Origin: Devosia marina
GTDB taxonomy: Bacteria > Pseudomonadota > Alphaproteobacteria > Rhizobiales > Devosiaceae
Direction of reading: 5' to 3'
NCBI RefSeq assembly: GCF_009758415.1
Contig: NZ_WQRF01000005.1
Location: 62,001-126,000, forward strand
DNA length: 64,000 bases
Position numbers and translations under genes: made by a program. The stretch's first letter is position 1. The number at the start of each line of letters is the position of its first letter. The notes beneath the pieces are model-generated. The model searched no databases. It was not told where the DNA came from and saw only the letters and a list, made by a program, of their open reading frames with translations. This document shows positions 1-9,620 of the stretch, piece after piece.

Positions 1-280
1 GGCCGACGAACCAACCGGCAATCTCGACCAAAAGACCGGCGCCATTGTCGTCGACCTGATGTTCGACCTGGCCCGCAAGAACAATACCGCCGTGGTGCTG
101 ATCACCCACGATCCGGCGCTGGCCGCCAAGGCAGACCGCGTGTTCACCATGACCCAGGGGCAACTGACCGAAACGACCGTCCCAAAGCCGGCCACAGCCA
201 GTGCATCCTCCGCGCGAAAAGCACCGGCCCGCAAGCCGGCGGCCAGAAAACCGGCAGCCAAGAAACCGGTGAGCAAGTGA
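1..280 (+). CDS. ABC transporter ATP-binding protein, C-terminal part (LolD/YbbA type)
   Basis: Only the end of this gene is in the window; its frame is open from base 2. The first visible residues are the Walker B and D-loop stretch ADEPTGNLD, followed by the switch-histidine region VVLITHDPALA, which are typical of the LolD/MacB/YbbA branch of ABC ATPases. It should energise the FtsX-type permease encoded next, since its TGA overlaps that gene's ATG by one base. After the ATPase fold comes a tail of about 30 residues rich in Ala, Lys, Pro and Arg with a repeated PAxRKPAxxK pattern. Such basic tails are not part of the core family and may be disordered or bind nucleic acid or lipid head groups; that is inference. 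Confidence 0.9.
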   Translation, partial: ADEPTGNLDQKTGAIVVDLMFDLARKNNTAVVLITHDPALAAKADRVFTMTQGQLTETTVPKPATASASSARKAPARKPAARKPAAKKPVSK

Positions 281-2826
281 TGCGCGGCGTCTGGGCCGCC
301 ACCCGCATCGGCCTGCTCGACATGCGCGGTGACTTGCGGCGCTTCCTGCTGCTGGTGATCTGCCTGGCCGTCGGCACCGCCCTGATTGCCGGCGTCAATT
401 CGGTCGGCACCAGCATTACCCGCGCCATTGAAACCGGCGCCGCCGAGATCATGGGCGGCGATATCGAACTCTCCCGCGCCGACCGCCTGGCCACCCCGGA
501 TGAACGCGCCGCGATGGAAGACATGGGCCGGGTGGCCCAGGTGATCGACACCAATCTGCGGGCCGAGACCTTCTACGAAGAAGCCTTTGCCGATGTCAGC
601 GCCGTGGGCGAAACCTATCCCCTGCTCGGCCAGGTGCGCAGCCCGCAATTGACTGAAGGCGAAGACCTTGCTGCCTTGCTGGCGGAAGTCGATGGGGCGC
701 ACGGCGCGCTCATCGATGGCATCATGCTCGACCAGCTTGGCCTCTCCATTGGCGACAGCTTCGGGCTGGGCGGCACCGAATTTCAGGTCCGTGGCACGCT
801 GATCGGCCTGCCCGACGGGCCGGTGCGCGGCTTCCGCCTCGGGATACCGACCCTGATCTCGACCAATGGCTTCGCCGTGGTCAGCGACCGCACCTCGCCC
901 TTGCCGGGCCTGGGCACATGGTACCGTTACAAGATCCATCTGAGCGACCGCGATATCGATGCGGGGCTCGCCAGCGCCGTCGAGCAATTCGGCAGTGCCG
1001 GCTGGACGGTGCGCTCGGCCCGCGACGGGCTGGGGCAGATGGTACGCTATTATGATCTCTTCATGCGCTTCCTGCTCATTGTCGGTCTCGGTTCGCTGCT
1101 GATCGGCGGCGTCAGCGTTTGGACCGGCATGCGCGCCTATATTGCCGAGCGCTCCGGCGTCATCGCTGTGCTGCGTTCCATCGGCGCCGACCGGGCGCGC
1201 GTGTTTGTGCATTTCCTGGCTCAGGTGGCCGCCCTTGCCCTGGTCGGGGTCAGCATCGGACTGGTCATTGGCGCCAGCACCGCCTGGTTCATCCTTCCAA
1301 CCATTGGCGCGGCGGTCGGCATCGCGCTGGCGCCTGCCATCCATCTGCAGGCTCTGGCCATCGCAGCGGGCACCGGCATGGTCACCGCCTTTGCCTTTGC
1401 CTATCTCCCGCTGGTCCAATCCCAGGCCATCCGGCCGGTGCTGCTGTTCCGCTCCAAGGGGCTCGACGCCCCGCCGGTCGACTGGCGCGCACTTCTGCTG
1501 TCCTGGCAGATCCTGCCGCTTGTAGCCGCGGTTCTGGCCTTCTTCGTGCTGGCCTGGCTGATGACCGGCGATGCGCCACTGGTGCTTGGATTTGGCCTTG
1601 CCAGTGCGTTGGGCGCCATTCTGTTCCAGGGCTTTATTCGTCTGGCGCAGCTTGGCCTCAAACGCCTGCCCGAAGCCGGCCCGCGCGTCCTGCGCCACAG
1701 CTTCCGCAATATCTCTGCCGCCGGACAGAACGCCGCCGCCGTCGCGGTATCTGCCGGCATGGCGCTGACCATGCTGATTATTGTTCTGGTCATGCAGACC
1801 AATCTGCAGCAGGAGTTCCTTGGCGCCTCCGCCTTTGATGCGCCCACTCTGGTCGGTTCGGATCTATTCCCGGACGAGGTCGAAGCGCTTGAAGCCATGA
1901 CCCTTGAAGGCAATGGCATTACCCGCTTTGTTTCCACCCCGATGCTGCGCGGGGCGCTCATCGAAGTGGCCGGCACCCCGGCCGATGAGCTGGTGACGCG
2001 CGGCCCGGAAGCCACATTCCTCCTCGCCGGTGAAGTGCCGCTGACCTATCGCACCCATCTGCCCGCCTCGTCACGGGTGACAGCGGGCGAATGGTGGGCC
2101 GCTGACCATGCCGAACCCGCCCTGGTCAGCCTGCACCAGAGCCTGCGGCACGGCCTCGGAGTTGAACTGGGCGACACGCTGACCTTTTCGATCTTTGGCG
2201 AAGAGGTGAGCGCCACCATTGCCAGCTTCCGCGACTATTCCTGGCAGGGCGGCATCGATTTTCTTGCCACCTTCTCACCGGGCGTGATCGAGAACTACCC
2301 CACCACACTGTTTGCCGCCGTCACCGCCGCGCCCGGCGCGGAAGAAGACGTCACCCGGCTCTTGGCGTCTGAACTGCCCGATATTCGCTTTATTTCCGTG
2401 GGCGATACACTCAAACAGGTCACCGATGCGCTGAGCCAGCTCTCCTTTGCCGCCAGCCTGATCGGGGGCCTGGCCGTCGGCAATGGCCTGCTCGTTCTGA
2501 TCGGCTCGCTCTCGACCGGACGCCGCCAGCGCGAGGCCGATACCATCATCACCAAAGTGCTGGGCGCCACCCGGTCCGAACTGATCGGCTCGGCCTTCCT
2601 GCAATATCTGGTGCTGGCAGTGCTGGCCGCAATTCCCGCCCTGCTGCTGGGCATCGGCATGGGCCGCTTTGTCAGCGGCCTGCTGCTGGCGGTCGAATTT
2701 AACCTCAAGCTCGACATCATCGTCGTGGTCCTGGCCGTCGCCATCGCCATCACCGCCATTCTGGGCGCCATGACGATCCTGCGCGCAGCCTCCGCCAGAC
2801 CAGCGCGATTATTGCGCGACCTCTAG
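280..2826 (+). CDS. FtsX-like ABC transporter permease (YbbP type)
   Basis: Large inner-membrane permease of about 848 residues, partner of the preceding ATPase. It has an N-terminal membrane segment (about residues 20-45), a periplasmic domain, a cluster of hydrophobic segments near 265-345 and 410-470, a second periplasmic region, and a C-terminal FtsX domain with membrane helices near 725-835. This two-FtsX-domain layout is that of the YbbP family, often annotated as lipid or lysophospholipid exporters next to an esterase. The substrate is not known here. ATG at 280 overlaps the upstream TGA; an in-frame GTG directly before it (277) is a possible alternative start. The stop lies four bases from that of the convergent LysR gene. 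Confidence 0.9.
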   Translation: MRGVWAATRIGLLDMRGDLRRFLLLVICLAVGTALIAGVNSVGTSITRAIETGAAEIMGGDIELSRADRLATPDERAAMEDMGRVAQVIDTNLRAETFYEEAFADVSAVGETYPLLGQVRSPQLTEGEDLAALLAEVDGAHGALIDGIMLDQLGLSIGDSFGLGGTEFQVRGTLIGLPDGPVRGFRLGIPTLISTNGFAVVSDRTSPLPGLGTWYRYKIHLSDRDIDAGLASAVEQFGSAGWTVRSARDGLGQMVRYYDLFMRFLLIVGLGSLLIGGVSVWTGMRAYIAERSGVIAVLRSIGADRARVFVHFLAQVAALALVGVSIGLVIGASTAWFILPTIGAAVGIALAPAIHLQALAIAAGTGMVTAFAFAYLPLVQSQAIRPVLLFRSKGLDAPPVDWRALLLSWQILPLVAAVLAFFVLAWLMTGDAPLVLGFGLASALGAILFQGFIRLAQLGLKRLPEAGPRVLRHSFRNISAAGQNAAAVAVSAGMALTMLIIVLVMQTNLQQEFLGASAFDAPTLVGSDLFPDEVEALEAMTLEGNGITRFVSTPMLRGALIEVAGTPADELVTRGPEATFLLAGEVPLTYRTHLPASSRVTAGEWWAADHAEPALVSLHQSLRHGLGVELGDTLTFSIFGEEVSATIASFRDYSWQGGIDFLATFSPGVIENYPTTLFAAVTAAPGAEEDVTRLLASELPDIRFISVGDTLKQVTDALSQLSFAASLIGGLAVGNGLLVLIGSLSTGRRQREADTIITKVLGATRSELIGSAFLQYLVLAVLAAIPALLLGIGMGRFVSGLLLAVEFNLKLDIIVVVLAVAIAITAILGAMTILRAASARPARLLRDL

Positions 2827-2830
2827 CCGA

Positions 2831-3718
2831 TCAAGAGAAATGCTCGACCAGCATGTCGAACACCAGCCGGATCCGCCGGCTGGTGTGCAACTCCCGATGG
2901 GTCACCAGCCAGACCGGCACCGGGATAGGGTCGATGGCGGGCACGGCGATCTCGACCTCCGGAGTTTGCCGGGCGACCGCTTCGACCATCGGCCCGACGC
3001 ATATGCCTCGGCACACCCATTCCCAGCCAGTCATCCCGCTCTGCGTCAATAGAGGGAAATTGGCCCTGCTCAGGGGCACCCCGCGCTGCCGCATCTCGGC
3101 GATGAAGGGCTCGATTCCGTCTATCGCACCACTCATTTCGCAACGAGCCAGTTCAACGCCATTGCTCGGTCGCCCCAGCCGGTCGAGCAAGTCCGGCGTG
3201 CCATAGACATAAGCCGCCGTGTCCCGGCACCGCCTCGCGATCAGGCCATCCTGGTCGGGCCGGACATGGCGGATGGCAATGTCGGCTTCACGCCGCAGCA
3301 GGTCACTGATCGACCCTGTCGCCAGCACCTCCAGGGTAATGCCCGGCGCGGCCTTGCGCACCTTGGCCAGAAGGGGCGGCAGAACATGCCCTGCATAGAT
3401 GTCGGCGGCGGTAATCCTTACGACGCCCTCCACCGATTGCGACTGTGCCGCAGCCGACATCGCGACGCGGTCCGCAGCCGCGCCCATCTCGCGCAGATCG
3501 GCGACCAGCCGCTGCCCCGCCTCTGTCAAAATCAGGCGCCGCCCCACCCGCTCGAATACGGCAATGCCCAGGTCTTCCTCGAGCGCCGCCACCTGTCGCC
3601 CGAGCGTCGGCTGGGTCAGGCCGAGCCGCTGCGCCGCCGCCGATAGCGAGCCGGCCTCCACCGTCGCCAACAGCGCGCGCATCTGGTTCCAGTCAATCGG
3701 CCCGGGCATTTCCTTCAT
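2831..3718 (-). CDS. LysR family transcriptional regulator
   Basis: Protein of 295 residues, the usual LysR length. The N-terminus carries the winged helix-turn-helix (MRALLATVEAGSLSAAA and LTQPTLGRQVAALE, about residues 13-55), and the rest fits the periplasmic-binding-protein-like effector domain. It is divergent from a small SAM methyltransferase across a 98-bp AT-rich gap, the usual place for a LysR-controlled promoter, so that gene is a reasonable target. The effector is unknown. No clear ribosome site precedes the chosen ATG; ATG codons at 3709 and 3682 are alternatives. Confidence 0.9.
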   Translation of the reverse strand: MKEMPGPIDWNQMRALLATVEAGSLSAAAQRLGLTQPTLGRQVAALEEDLGIAVFERVGRRLILTEAGQRLVADLREMGAAADRVAMSAAAQSQSVEGVVRITAADIYAGHVLPPLLAKVRKAAPGITLEVLATGSISDLLRREADIAIRHVRPDQDGLIARRCRDTAAYVYGTPDLLDRLGRPSNGVELARCEMSGAIDGIEPFIAEMRQRGVPLSRANFPLLTQSGMTGWEWVCRGICVGPMVEAVARQTPEVEIAVPAIDPIPVPVWLVTHRELHTSRRIRLVFDMLVEHFS

Positions 3719-3816
3719 GCATTTACGTATAGTTCTTGTGCCAAATTCTGCAATTTTGTTTTCTTGAGCCCCCGGTTATCCTGCTGCCAGTATTCCTGGG
3801 GACGAGCAGTTAGACC

Positions 3817-4440
3817 ATGGCCGAGCCAAGCGCCTTCTGGGACCGGATGGCGGACCGCTATGCCGCCCAGCCTATCAGCGACGAGCAGGCCTACCGCACC
3901 AAACTGGCCAAAACCCAGTCCCACTTCACACCGGACATGGACGTCTTCGAGTTCGGCTGTGGCACCGGCGGCACCGCCATTATCCATGCCCCACACGTCC
4001 GCAGCGTCCGGGCGGTGGATTTTTCCGAGCGTATGTTGGAAAAGGCCCGCATCCGCGCCGCCCAGGCCGGGGTCGACAATGTCACCTTCGAAAAGGGCGA
4101 CATCACCACCATGGCCATCGCACCAGCCAGCTACGACGTCGTGTTGGCCATGTCCGTCCTGCACCTGCTACAGGACCGGCAGGCCGTCATTCAGCGCGTC
4201 TTCGACATTCTCAAGCCAGGGGGCATTTTCGTCTCCAGCACCGTCTGCATTGCCGAGACCGCCAGGTGGTTGGGCTACATCGCCCCGCTTGGCCGTGCTC
4301 TTGGCCTGCTTCCGGTACTCACCGTCATGGACCGGGACCAGTTGCGCCAGGACATCACTCGCCCAGGCTTTACCATTGAGCATGACTGGCGCCCCAAGCC
4401 CCGGGCAGCCGTCTTCATCATCGCGCGCAAGCCGGACTGA
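3817..4440 (+). CDS. class I SAM-dependent methyltransferase
   Basis: Protein of 207 residues with a Rossmann-type SAM-binding fold. Motif I is EFGCGTGG (residues 45-52), an acidic residue follows strand 2 in VRSVRAVDFSERML, and VLAMSVLHLL is the motif-IV region. This resembles UbiE/Methyltransf_11-like enzymes acting on small molecules; the substrate cannot be named. It stands alone, divergent from the LysR gene, and may be controlled by it. Confidence 0.85.
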   Translation: MAEPSAFWDRMADRYAAQPISDEQAYRTKLAKTQSHFTPDMDVFEFGCGTGGTAIIHAPHVRSVRAVDFSERMLEKARIRAAQAGVDNVTFEKGDITTMAIAPASYDVVLAMSVLHLLQDRQAVIQRVFDILKPGGIFVSSTVCIAETARWLGYIAPLGRALGLLPVLTVMDRDQLRQDITRPGFTIEHDWRPKPRAAVFIIARKPD

Positions 4441-4569
4441 TTGCCCTGTGGAACCGGGCTTTTCCCGATTGGGCGAATCGGTGAGGCTATGTGCTATCAC
4501 TCGCAAATAGTCAGTTAGCCGTGCGTCTGCCTTCCCGCTGGAGATGAGGCGCATCCAGCCGGAGAGATG

Positions 4570-6093
4570 ATGCAGGTCGCCATCGACATGGGAGAAAGCC
4601 GGGGATCCGGCCCAGCCCACATGGATCTTGAAGAATTGCTCGCCACGCGCCTTCTGGTGCAGGGCAATTCAGGGTCCGGCAAATCCCATCTGCTGCGCCG
4701 CCTGCTGGAGCAATCTGCCCAATGGGTGCAGCAGTGCATCATTGATCCCGAGGGTGATTTCGTCACCCTGTCCGACAAGTATGGGCATCTGGTGGTCGAC
4801 GCCACCCGCACCGAAAGCGAATTGACCCGCATTGCCAATCGCGTGCGCCAGCACCGTGTCTCGGTGGTGCTCAACCTCGAGGGGTTGGACGCCGAACAGC
4901 AGATGCGCGCCGCCGCCGCCTTTCTCGGCGGCATGTTCGATGCCGACCGGGATTTCTGGTATCCGGTGCTGGTCGTGGTCGACGAGGCCCAGCTCTTTGC
5001 GCCGGCCGCAGGAGGCGAGGTCTCGGACGAGGCGCGCAAGCTCTCGCTGGGCGCCATGACCAATCTGATGTGCCGTGGCCGCAAGCGCGGTCTGGCGGGC
5101 GTCATCGCCACCCAGCGCCTGGCCAAGCTGGCCAAGAACGTGGCAGCGGAAGCCTCCAACTTCCTGATGGGCCGCACCTTTCTCGACATCGACATGGCCC
5201 GCGCCGCCGATCTTCTGGGCATGGATCGCCGGCAGGCCGAACAGTTCCGCGATCTGGCTCGGGGCCATTTCGTGGCCCTCGGGCCCGCCATCTCGCGCCG
5301 CCCCTTGCCCATCGTCATCGGTGCGGTGGAAACTTCGGCGCGCTCGACCAGCCCCAAGCTGACCCCATTGCCCGAGGCGCCGGCCGATGCGGCCGATCTG
5401 ATTTTCACCCAGGACCCCGAGGAACTGGCCCGGCCGGTGGTGCGTCGTCCGGCGCCGCCCCCGCCGCCGTCGACAAATGAATTGCTGGCCCAGGTCGCAG
5501 AGGCCCGTGCCAAGGCCCGCGCCGAAGCACCGGAAGAACCCGCTTCACTGTTCCCTGAGATCGACGAGGCCGAGCGCGACGCCATGATCCAGGCGGTGAT
5601 GGTTGAACTGATGAGCGACCCCGACGCGGGTTTTCGCAACACCGCGCAGCTTTATCAGGATTTTCTTGTCCGCTGTCGCATCCGCCGCATTCCGGGTGAT
5701 CCACCGGCCCTGCCCGCCTTCAAGCGCCTGCTTGCCGTAGCTCGGGTGGCGCCCGATGAACAGACAGCCGCCTCCGACGGCTGGCAACAGGCCCTGAGCC
5801 TCTCCGAAACGCTGACCGATGATGTGCAGGGCGTGTTCCTGGTCATTGCCCAGGCCGCGTTGACCCGGGCCCCCTGCCCCTCCGACGCCACGCTGGCCCG
5901 GCTTTACGGCACTCATTCATCCAGCCGTGCCCGGCGCCTGCTGACCTGGTTCGAGGAGCGTGGGCTAATCGTCTTGCGCACCGATTTCCGCGGGGCACGC
6001 ATCGCCGCCTTCCCTGATCTTGGCGCGGAAACAGCGCCAGGCGATCCCAATGGCCCGGACGAATTGATCGAGGAACGCGGCGCAGCGGAGTGA
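4570..6093 (+). CDS. HerA-like/DUF87 ATP-binding protein
   Basis: Protein of about 507 residues with a P-loop ATPase domain: Walker A GNSGSGKS (residues 32-39), Walker B VLVVVDEAQ (about 133-141), and an arginine/ATQR motif further on (GVIATQRLAKLAK). The fold is that of HerA/VirB4-like DNA-pumping ATPases (DUF87). The C-terminal third contains a Pro-rich linker and a helical, possibly DNA-binding region. A NurA-like nuclease partner is not adjacent, so a role in DNA processing is only inferred. GGAGAG ends just before two consecutive ATG codons; spacing favours the second (4570) over 4567. Its TGA abuts the stop of the next, convergent gene. Confidence 0.8.
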   Translation: MQVAIDMGESRGSGPAHMDLEELLATRLLVQGNSGSGKSHLLRRLLEQSAQWVQQCIIDPEGDFVTLSDKYGHLVVDATRTESELTRIANRVRQHRVSVVLNLEGLDAEQQMRAAAAFLGGMFDADRDFWYPVLVVVDEAQLFAPAAGGEVSDEARKLSLGAMTNLMCRGRKRGLAGVIATQRLAKLAKNVAAEASNFLMGRTFLDIDMARAADLLGMDRRQAEQFRDLARGHFVALGPAISRRPLPIVIGAVETSARSTSPKLTPLPEAPADAADLIFTQDPEELARPVVRRPAPPPPPSTNELLAQVAEARAKARAEAPEEPASLFPEIDEAERDAMIQAVMVELMSDPDAGFRNTAQLYQDFLVRCRIRRIPGDPPALPAFKRLLAVARVAPDEQTAASDGWQQALSLSETLTDDVQGVFLVIAQAALTRAPCPSDATLARLYGTHSSSRARRLLTWFEERGLIVLRTDFRGARIAAFPDLGAETAPGDPNGPDELIEERGAAE

Positions 6094-6960
6094 CTAACCG
6101 CGCAGCTCCGCCCTGAAGCTGTAGCGCGCCGAAGCACCCGGCCCCAGCAGTTCCGTAAAAGGCCGTTCGCTCAACTCTTCCGAGCCGCCCACTTCCGCCG
6201 CCGTGCCGTGCCAGGGCTCAAGGCAGATGAACCCCGCGCCCGGCTTGGTCCAAAGGGCAAAATTGGGCAGGTTCTCCCAGGTGAAGTGCACGCTTGGCCC
6301 TGCGGCCGGGCCATAGACCAGTCCGGCGCCCGCACCTTCGGGAAACAGCATGGCATCATCGGTAAACTGGCTGTGATCCAGCGTCATCTGCCCCGCGTCA
6401 AAGGGCGAGGGCAGCGCCTTGGGGTGCACCAGACCGCCCGACAAACGACGCAATGCCGGGGCGCCGCCTTCATCCAGCTCAATACTATGCGGCTTGCCCT
6501 CGGCACCCGGCAGCGGCCAGGAAAAGGCCGGGTGAAAGCCAATGCCGAAGGGCATGATCTTGTGGTCATGATTGGTGACTGTGGCGCTGACCACCACGGC
6601 GCGCCCCTCCAACCGGTGCTCGACATCGAGCTCGAAGTCGAACGGATACATGGCCCGGCTCGCTTCAGAGGCGGTCAGCCGATAAACGCAGCGATCGGAC
6701 TCCTCGACCAACAGCTCGAAATTGCTGCGCCGGGCAAAACCATGCTGGCTCATCTGGAACGGAACACCGTCCACTGTCACCGTGTCATTGGGCGCCTTGC
6801 CGACAATGGGAAACAGGATCGGCGACCGGCCGGTCCAATAGGCAGCATCGCCATGCCAGAGCCACTGCCGGCCATCGCGTGTCTGGATCGACTGCATCTC
6901 CGCGCCAAGCGCCGCGATATCGACGGTGATCTGGTCGTTGGCGATACGGGTCAGTTGCAT
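6094..6960 (-). CDS. aldose 1-epimerase family protein
   Basis: Protein of 288 residues of the galactose mutarotase-like superfamily, in the LacX/YeaD-like branch. Visible motifs are HGFARR (73-78, first catalytic-site histidine region) and FGIGFHPAFSWPL (about 138-150, second histidine), plus a C-terminal CLEPWHG-type motif with the expected glutamate. It probably interconverts anomers of a sugar or sugar phosphate in the cytosol. It is a single gene, convergent with the HerA-like gene: TGA and TAG stops lie directly side by side at 6091-6096. Confidence 0.88.
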   Translation of the reverse strand: MQLTRIANDQITVDIAALGAEMQSIQTRDGRQWLWHGDAAYWTGRSPILFPIVGKAPNDTVTVDGVPFQMSQHGFARRSNFELLVEESDRCVYRLTASEASRAMYPFDFELDVEHRLEGRAVVVSATVTNHDHKIMPFGIGFHPAFSWPLPGAEGKPHSIELDEGGAPALRRLSGGLVHPKALPSPFDAGQMTLDHSQFTDDAMLFPEGAGAGLVYGPAAGPSVHFTWENLPNFALWTKPGAGFICLEPWHGTAAEVGGSEELSERPFTELLGPGASARYSFRAELRG

Positions 6961-7115
6961 GCGCCACTCCGGGACGGTGCTGGAACGGCGTGCACCCTAA
7001 TCCACTCTGGCGCAGGAGAGAACCCGCAAGTACGCTTGCGATGAACAAGCGCCTAAGGGCGCCTAGAAGCGACGGCCTCTTGCTTCGTCACCATGTCAGG
7101 GGCTATCGCCTAGCC

Positions 7116-9566
7116 ATGTCCAACGCCTTGCCCCCGCTGCCCATTGATGCCGCCTTGCCTGCCCTGGCCGACGCCCTGGACAAGGGGATTTCCGCCGTGC
7201 TGGTGGCCCAGCCGGGCGCGGGCAAGACGACGCGCGTGCCGCTGGCCCTGCTCGATGCCCCTTGGCGGGACGATGGCCGCATCATCATGCTCGAACCCCG
7301 ACGCCTCGCTGCCCGTGCCGCCGCCCGGCAAATGTCCCGGCTGTTGGCTGAAGAGGTGGGTCAAACCGTGGGCTATCGCGTGCGCATGGAGACGAAGGTG
7401 TCCGCCCGCACCCGCATCGAAGTGGTGACGGAGGGCGTGTTCACCCGCATGCTGCTTGATGACCCGGAACTGAGCGGCGTCGCGGCCGTCATTTTTGATG
7501 AGTTTCACGAGCGCAGTCTCGATGGTGACCTGGGCCTTGCACTGACCCTCGACGCCCGCGCCCTGCGGCCCGATTTGCGCATTCTGGTCATGTCCGCCAC
7601 CATCGATGGTGCGCGCGTCGCCAGGCTGCTTGATGACGCACCGGTCATTGACAGCCCCGGGCGCACCTTTCCGGTCGAAACCGTTCATCTTGAACCCGAC
7701 CCGCTGCAGCGCCTCGAAGACCAGGTAGCCAGCGCCACACTCGCTGCCCTGCGCGAACATGAAGGATCAGTGCTCGTGTTCCTGCCCGGCCAGGGCGAGA
7801 TTACCCGCACTGCCTCACGGCTCGCCACGCGCCTGCCTGCCGATACGGATCTGGCGCCGCTCTATGGTCAGCTTGCGCCCGCCGAGCAGGATCGCGCCAT
7901 CCAGCCGGCCCCCGAAGGCCGCCGCAAGATCGTGCTGGCGACATCGATTGCGGAAACCTCGCTGACGATTGAGGGCGTGCGCATCGTCATCGACAGTGGA
8001 TTTCGTCGTGTGCCGGTCTATGAACCATCGACGGGCATGACCACCCTGGCCACCCGCCGCGTATCCCGCGCCGGCGCCGATCAGCGCCGCGGCCGGGCTG
8101 GCCGCACCAGCCCCGGCGTCTGCATAAGGCTCTGGCACCAGGGCCAGAGCGCCGCGCTCGAACCGTTCGAAACCCCGGAAATCCTCGCCGCTGATCTCTC
8201 CGGCCTGTTGCTCGACCTTGCCAGTTGGGGCGTTAGCGATCCGCAGGCTCTGGCCTTCCTCGATCCCCCGCCCGCCCCAGCCTGGGCCGAGGCCAAGGCG
8301 CTCCTGTCTCGCCTCGACGCCACAGACGAGGCAGGGCACCTCACGCCAGCCGGCAAGGCCCTTGCTCGCCTCCCCCTGCATCCGCGCCTGGCTCATATGG
8401 TGGTCGCCGGCGCCGAAGACGGCGATGCACAGACCGCCGCCGAATTGGCCGTGCTGATCGGAGAGCGCGGGCTGGGTGGCGACGATACCGACCTTGCCCG
8501 TCGCCTGGAACGCTTCCGCACCGATCGATCGCGCCGCGCCGACGAGGCCCGCAACCTGGCGCGGCGCTGGACGAAGCTGGCCGGTGGGTCCTCCGGCGAA
8601 GACCTGTCGCCTGGCCATCACCTGGCGCGCGCCTTTCCCGACCGGGTCGCGCAATCAGCCGGTGCCCGCGGCCGCTTCCGCCTCGCCAATGGCAGGCAGG
8701 CCCAGCTCGACGAGACACACGCCCTGGCCGGCGCGCCCTTCCTAGTCGTGGCCGATGTCACAGGCAGCGCCACGCAGGGCCGCATCCGTTCGGCCGCCGC
8801 GCTAAATACCAGTGAACTTGAGGCCCTGTTCGCCAACCATATCCGCACCGAAACCACCCTGACCTTCGATCCCGCGAGCGGCGCCGTGCGCGCCCGCCGT
8901 CAACGACGGCTCGACGCCCTGCGGCTGGCCGACGAAACCGCCCCTGTGACCGATTTTGACGCCGCCGCGAAGCTCCTTGCCGAAGCCGCCATCAAGCGGG
9001 TCGAGGCGCTGCCCTGGAGCAAGGACCAAAAGGCCCTGCGCGCCCGCGCCACCTTCCTGCACCTGAGCCTTGGCGCAGATTGGCCCGACCTGACGGACAC
9101 CGCCCTGTCTGCCGACCCCGCCTGGCTGGTCCCGCACATATTGGGTGAAACCCGGTTATCCGCGCTCACTGCCGAGCATCTGGGCGCGGCACTGGAAGCC
9201 CTGCTGCCCTGGGCAAAAAAGCAGGAAATGGAAAAGCTCCTGCCCAGCCATTTTCACGCCCCCTCGGGCAGTCATTTGCCGATCGATTACGCCGCCGAAA
9301 ATGGCCCGGCGCTCGAAATCCGGGTGCAGGAGCTGTTCGGGCTCGACCGGCACCCCAGCATTGCCAATGGCCGGATACCGCTTCTGCTGGTCCTGCTTTC
9401 GCCGGCCCACCGGCCGATCCAGACCACGCGGGATCTGCCCGGTTTCTGGCGCGGCAGCTGGAAGGACGTGGCGCGCGACCTCAAGGGCCGCTATCCGCGC
9501 CACCCCTGGCCCGACGATCCAATCGCCGCCCCGGCCACCAATCGCGCCAAGCCGCGTGGCACCTGA
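7116..9566 (+). CDS. hrpB: ATP-dependent helicase HrpB
   Basis: DExH-box RNA helicase-like protein of 816 residues. Walker A is AQPGAGKTTR (31-40), the DExH motif is DEFH (128-131), motif III is VMSATIDG, motif VI is QRRGRAGRTSPG, and helicase-associated and HrpB C-terminal domains follow. HrpB proteins are usually 800-850 residues. I start at ATG 7116 (SNALPPLPID) because family homology begins there; the upstream in-frame ATG at 6990 would add a 42-residue basic stretch without family resemblance. Its cellular substrate is not established for the family. Confidence 0.95.
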   Translation: MSNALPPLPIDAALPALADALDKGISAVLVAQPGAGKTTRVPLALLDAPWRDDGRIIMLEPRRLAARAAARQMSRLLAEEVGQTVGYRVRMETKVSARTRIEVVTEGVFTRMLLDDPELSGVAAVIFDEFHERSLDGDLGLALTLDARALRPDLRILVMSATIDGARVARLLDDAPVIDSPGRTFPVETVHLEPDPLQRLEDQVASATLAALREHEGSVLVFLPGQGEITRTASRLATRLPADTDLAPLYGQLAPAEQDRAIQPAPEGRRKIVLATSIAETSLTIEGVRIVIDSGFRRVPVYEPSTGMTTLATRRVSRAGADQRRGRAGRTSPGVCIRLWHQGQSAALEPFETPEILAADLSGLLLDLASWGVSDPQALAFLDPPPAPAWAEAKALLSRLDATDEAGHLTPAGKALARLPLHPRLAHMVVAGAEDGDAQTAAELAVLIGERGLGGDDTDLARRLERFRTDRSRRADEARNLARRWTKLAGGSSGEDLSPGHHLARAFPDRVAQSAGARGRFRLANGRQAQLDETHALAGAPFLVVADVTGSATQGRIRSAAALNTSELEALFANHIRTETTLTFDPASGAVRARRQRRLDALRLADETAPVTDFDAAAKLLAEAAIKRVEALPWSKDQKALRARATFLHLSLGADWPDLTDTALSADPAWLVPHILGETRLSALTAEHLGAALEALLPWAKKQEMEKLLPSHFHAPSGSHLPIDYAAENGPALEIRVQELFGLDRHPSIANGRIPLLLVLLSPAHRPIQTTRDLPGFWRGSWKDVARDLKGRYPRHPWPDDPIAAPATNRAKPRGT

Positions 9567-9588
9567 CGCTCCTTGCCCAGCCATCCAC

Positions 9589-9614
9589 AAAAAACCCCGG
9601 ACTTTCGTCCGGGG
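9589..9614 (-). terminator. intrinsic terminator of msrB
   Basis: On the minus strand the perfect 8-bp stem CCCCGGAC/GTCCGGGG closes a GAAA tetraloop and is followed by six T residues. It begins six bases after the msrB stop codon, so it ends the msrB transcript; it may also limit read-through from hrpB. Confidence 0.92.
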
Positions 9615-9620
9615 CCTGGT

